Below, piece by piece: positions 5,375-5,960 of a DNA stretch of 5,960 nt. The notes beneath the pieces are model-generated. The model ran no database searches, was not told the DNA's origin, and was given only the letters and a program-made list of their open reading frames with translations. Position 1 is the first letter of the stretch. Every line of letters starts with the position of its first letter. This DNA comes from Corallincola sp. (GTDB taxonomy: Bacteria > Pseudomonadota > Gammaproteobacteria > Enterobacterales > Neiellaceae). The translations under genes were made by a program, and so were the position numbers. Location of the stretch: contig JAGOCY010000103.1 of NCBI GenBank assembly GCA_017998495.1, positions 1 through 5,960 on the forward strand, written 5' to 3'.

Positions 5375-5650
5375 ATGTCCCTGTTCTCATGGTGGTCCGA
5401 GGATCACAAGGATGTCATCAGCGCCAAGCAGGCGCTCAAACGGCTGCTTAAGGAACGCTACCGCACTGAAGCGGAGTACGACCAGTATCTGGCTCTGGTT
5501 GAAGAGCAGACCGGCCACCCCGATGTGGAGGCGCTGCTGGCCGGTGCCCGCCAGCGTGGTGTCAAAGCGGGTGAGCTGCTGCGCCAGCTGGAGGCCGACG
5601 TCGGCCTGCTCGACGCCCTGACTGGCCACCCTCACGGCCACAAGCCTTGA
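5375..5650 (+). CDS. Small helical protein of unknown function downstream of cca
   Basis: This encodes 91 residues. I do not recognise the family. The N-terminus is MSLFSWWSEDHKD, followed by predicted helical stretches rich in Lys, Arg, Glu and Leu: KQALKRLLKERYRTEAEYDQ (18-37), LALVEEQTG (39-47) and a longer run from about 50 to 83. The C-terminus is histidine-rich (HPHGHK). There is no Cys, signal peptide or membrane segment, so it should be a soluble cytoplasmic protein. The start is the ATG at 5375 with a weak GGAG ten bases upstream. The frame stays open to 5033, but that part overlaps cca in another frame. It is 28 bases after cca on the same strand with no terminator between, suggesting co-transcription. 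Codon use, with many CTG, GCC and CGC codons, looks like its neighbours, which supports a real gene. Confidence 0.72.
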   Translation: MSLFSWWSEDHKDVISAKQALKRLLKERYRTEAEYDQYLALVEEQTGHPDVEALLAGARQRGVKAGELLRQLEADVGLLDALTGHPHGHKP

Positions 5651-5658
5651 TGCGGCTA

Positions 5659-5690
5659 CACAGCGGCGGCGGCTTGCGAATGCCGCTGTG
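5659..5690 (+). terminator. Hairpin just past the small gene, possible terminator
   Basis: CACAGCGGC (5659-5667) pairs with GCCGCTGTG (5682-5690) around a 14-base loop, beginning eight bases after the stop codon. It lacks a T tract and competes with a smaller hairpin in the 5680-5694 repeat, so termination here is uncertain. Confidence 0.3.
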
Positions 5691-5732
5691 CGGCTGGCAT
5701 GCCACTGCGTGGCGGCGCTGTCACTCGCTATT

Positions 5733-5753
5733 CGTATCTCGTATCTGAGAATG
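5733..5753 (+). repeat. Second shared block, copy B
   Basis: Matches the minus strand of 1391-1411 at 16 of 21 positions. In both places a short GC hairpin follows the final ATG, and the CAAATCGC element comes next (21 bases later here, 51 in copy A). Confidence 0.4.
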
Positions 5754-5774
5754 CCGCTGCGCGGCAGGCGTTAA

Positions 5775-5822
5775 GACAAATCGCGTGGCGATTTGATAAG
5801 AGCGCCGACTGGCCGGCGCAGG
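5775..5822 (+). repeat. Dispersed 3'-flank element, copy B
   Basis: The partner of 1291-1339, in inverted orientation. CAAATCGC (5777-5784) pairs with GCGATTTG (5788-5795) around GTG, followed by TAAGAGCGCCGAC and GGCCGGCGCAGG. It begins 124 bases after the stop codon of the small gene and reads in the direction of cca transcription. The loop differs from copy A (GTG here, GAG in the same sense in copy A) while the stem is kept. Confidence 0.75.
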
Positions 5823-5898
5823 GCCTTAGATGCCCGCTGCGCGATATGAATGCCACTGCGTGGCGGCAGAATGCGAGGCTGCCCGCCTCGCGCTGGGA

Positions 5899-5926
5899 CA
5901 GAGGGGCGTAGCGCCACGCCCCTCTG
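5899..5926. repeat. Eleven-pair hairpin
   Basis: CAGAGGGGCGT (5899-5909) pairs perfectly with ACGCCCCTCTG (5916-5926) around AGCGCC. It is the strongest hairpin of the right-hand region. No T tract follows on the plus strand (CACACCCGGG), so it is not a standard intrinsic terminator. Confidence 0.55.
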
Positions 5927-5945
5927 CACACCCGGGCGCCCCCGA

Positions 5946-5958
5946 GATCACCACCATC
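5946..5958 (+). repeat. GATCACCACCA motif, copy 3 of 3
   Basis: Reads GATCACCACCATC, identical to 121-133. With the bases before it the match to 114-133 is 18 of 20. It is cut short by the window edge, so what follows cannot be seen. Confidence 0.35.
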
Positions 5959-5960
5959 TA

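Larger units (their letters stand above)
5680..5864. repeat. Four copies of a 15-base hairpin unit
   Basis: The unit ATGCC(G/A)CTG(C/T)G(C/T)GGC occurs at 5680-5694, 5699-5713, 5751-5765 and 5850-5864, with a degenerate copy at 5830-5844. Each forms five pairs around three bases. Where the left arm has G the right arm has C (GCCGC/GCGGC), and where it has A the right arm has T (GCCAC/GTGGC). The pairing is therefore kept while the sequence changes. Confidence 0.7.
5651..5960. other. Gene-free 3' region built from small hairpins
   Basis: No credible gene lies in the last 310 bases. The open frames here only read through short repeats. The region contains a nine-pair hairpin right after the stop codon (5659-5690), four copies of a 15-base hairpin unit, element copy B (5775-5822), a seven-pair hairpin (5873-5891, GCGAGGC arms), an eleven-pair hairpin (5899-5926) and a GATCACCACCATC motif at the right edge. 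Confidence 0.6.

Noticed and set aside
5462..5524. Similarity of TEAEY...HPD in the small gene to colicin/pyocin immunity proteins
   Set aside because: The spacing between the two motifs is about half that of the immunity family, the rest does not fit, and no toxin gene is nearby.
5699..5931. Open frames of about 70 codons on both strands at the right end
   Set aside because: They only translate the hairpin repeats; no ribosome binding site or recognisable protein.
5651..5960. Integron attC site or CRISPR array
   Set aside because: No paired GTTRRRY/RYYYAAC core sites and no evenly spaced repeat-spacer pattern; the repeats are short self-complementary hairpins at irregular distances.

Overview
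The window is GC-rich (roughly 60-65% by eye) gammaproteobacterial chromosome. The best clues are a GspA/ExeA-GspB/ExeB pair of the type II secretion system, in the arrangement known from Aeromonas and Vibrio, and a bacterial multifunctional CCA-adding enzyme with an HD domain. Protein resemblance and GC content suggest the Aeromonadales (an Oceanimonas- or Zobellella-like organism). That is inference from memory, not a database result.

Layout. Bases 1-107 are the 3' end of a group II intron on the + strand: domain V, domain VI with a bulged branch-point A, and the intron end. Its remaining RNA and any reverse transcriptase lie off the left edge. At 245-568 (-) is an HxlR-type regulator, divergent from a 78-residue thioredoxin-like protein with a CPVC motif (692-928, +). 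The 123-bp gap between them carries inverted repeats and a plausible promoter, and the thioredoxin gene ends in a good intrinsic terminator. About 480 bp without genes follow (979-1459), packed with inverted repeats and hairpins. Next are gspB (1460-2323, -) and gspA (2336-3961, -), a tight two-gene operon. A compact divergent promoter region (3962-4062) drives gspA leftward and cca rightward. cca (4063-5346, +) is followed 28 bp later by a small unrecognised gene (5375-5650, +). The last 310 bp again hold no gene but a cluster of small hairpins and short repeats.

How it fits together. GspA (ATPase with a peptidoglycan-binding domain) and GspB form the inner-membrane complex that helps place the secretin through the cell wall. 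Cca repairs and completes tRNA 3' ends. The regulator and thioredoxin look like a small redox module.

The least ordinary material is non-coding. A roughly 49-base element with a CAAATCGC hairpin occurs once beyond the 3' end of each outward-facing operon, in the same orientation relative to transcription and at nearly the same distance (120 and 124 bases past the stop codons). The right-hand region also has four copies of a 15-base hairpin unit whose arms differ by paired, compensatory changes. I see no CRISPR array, tRNA, rRNA or complete insertion sequence.
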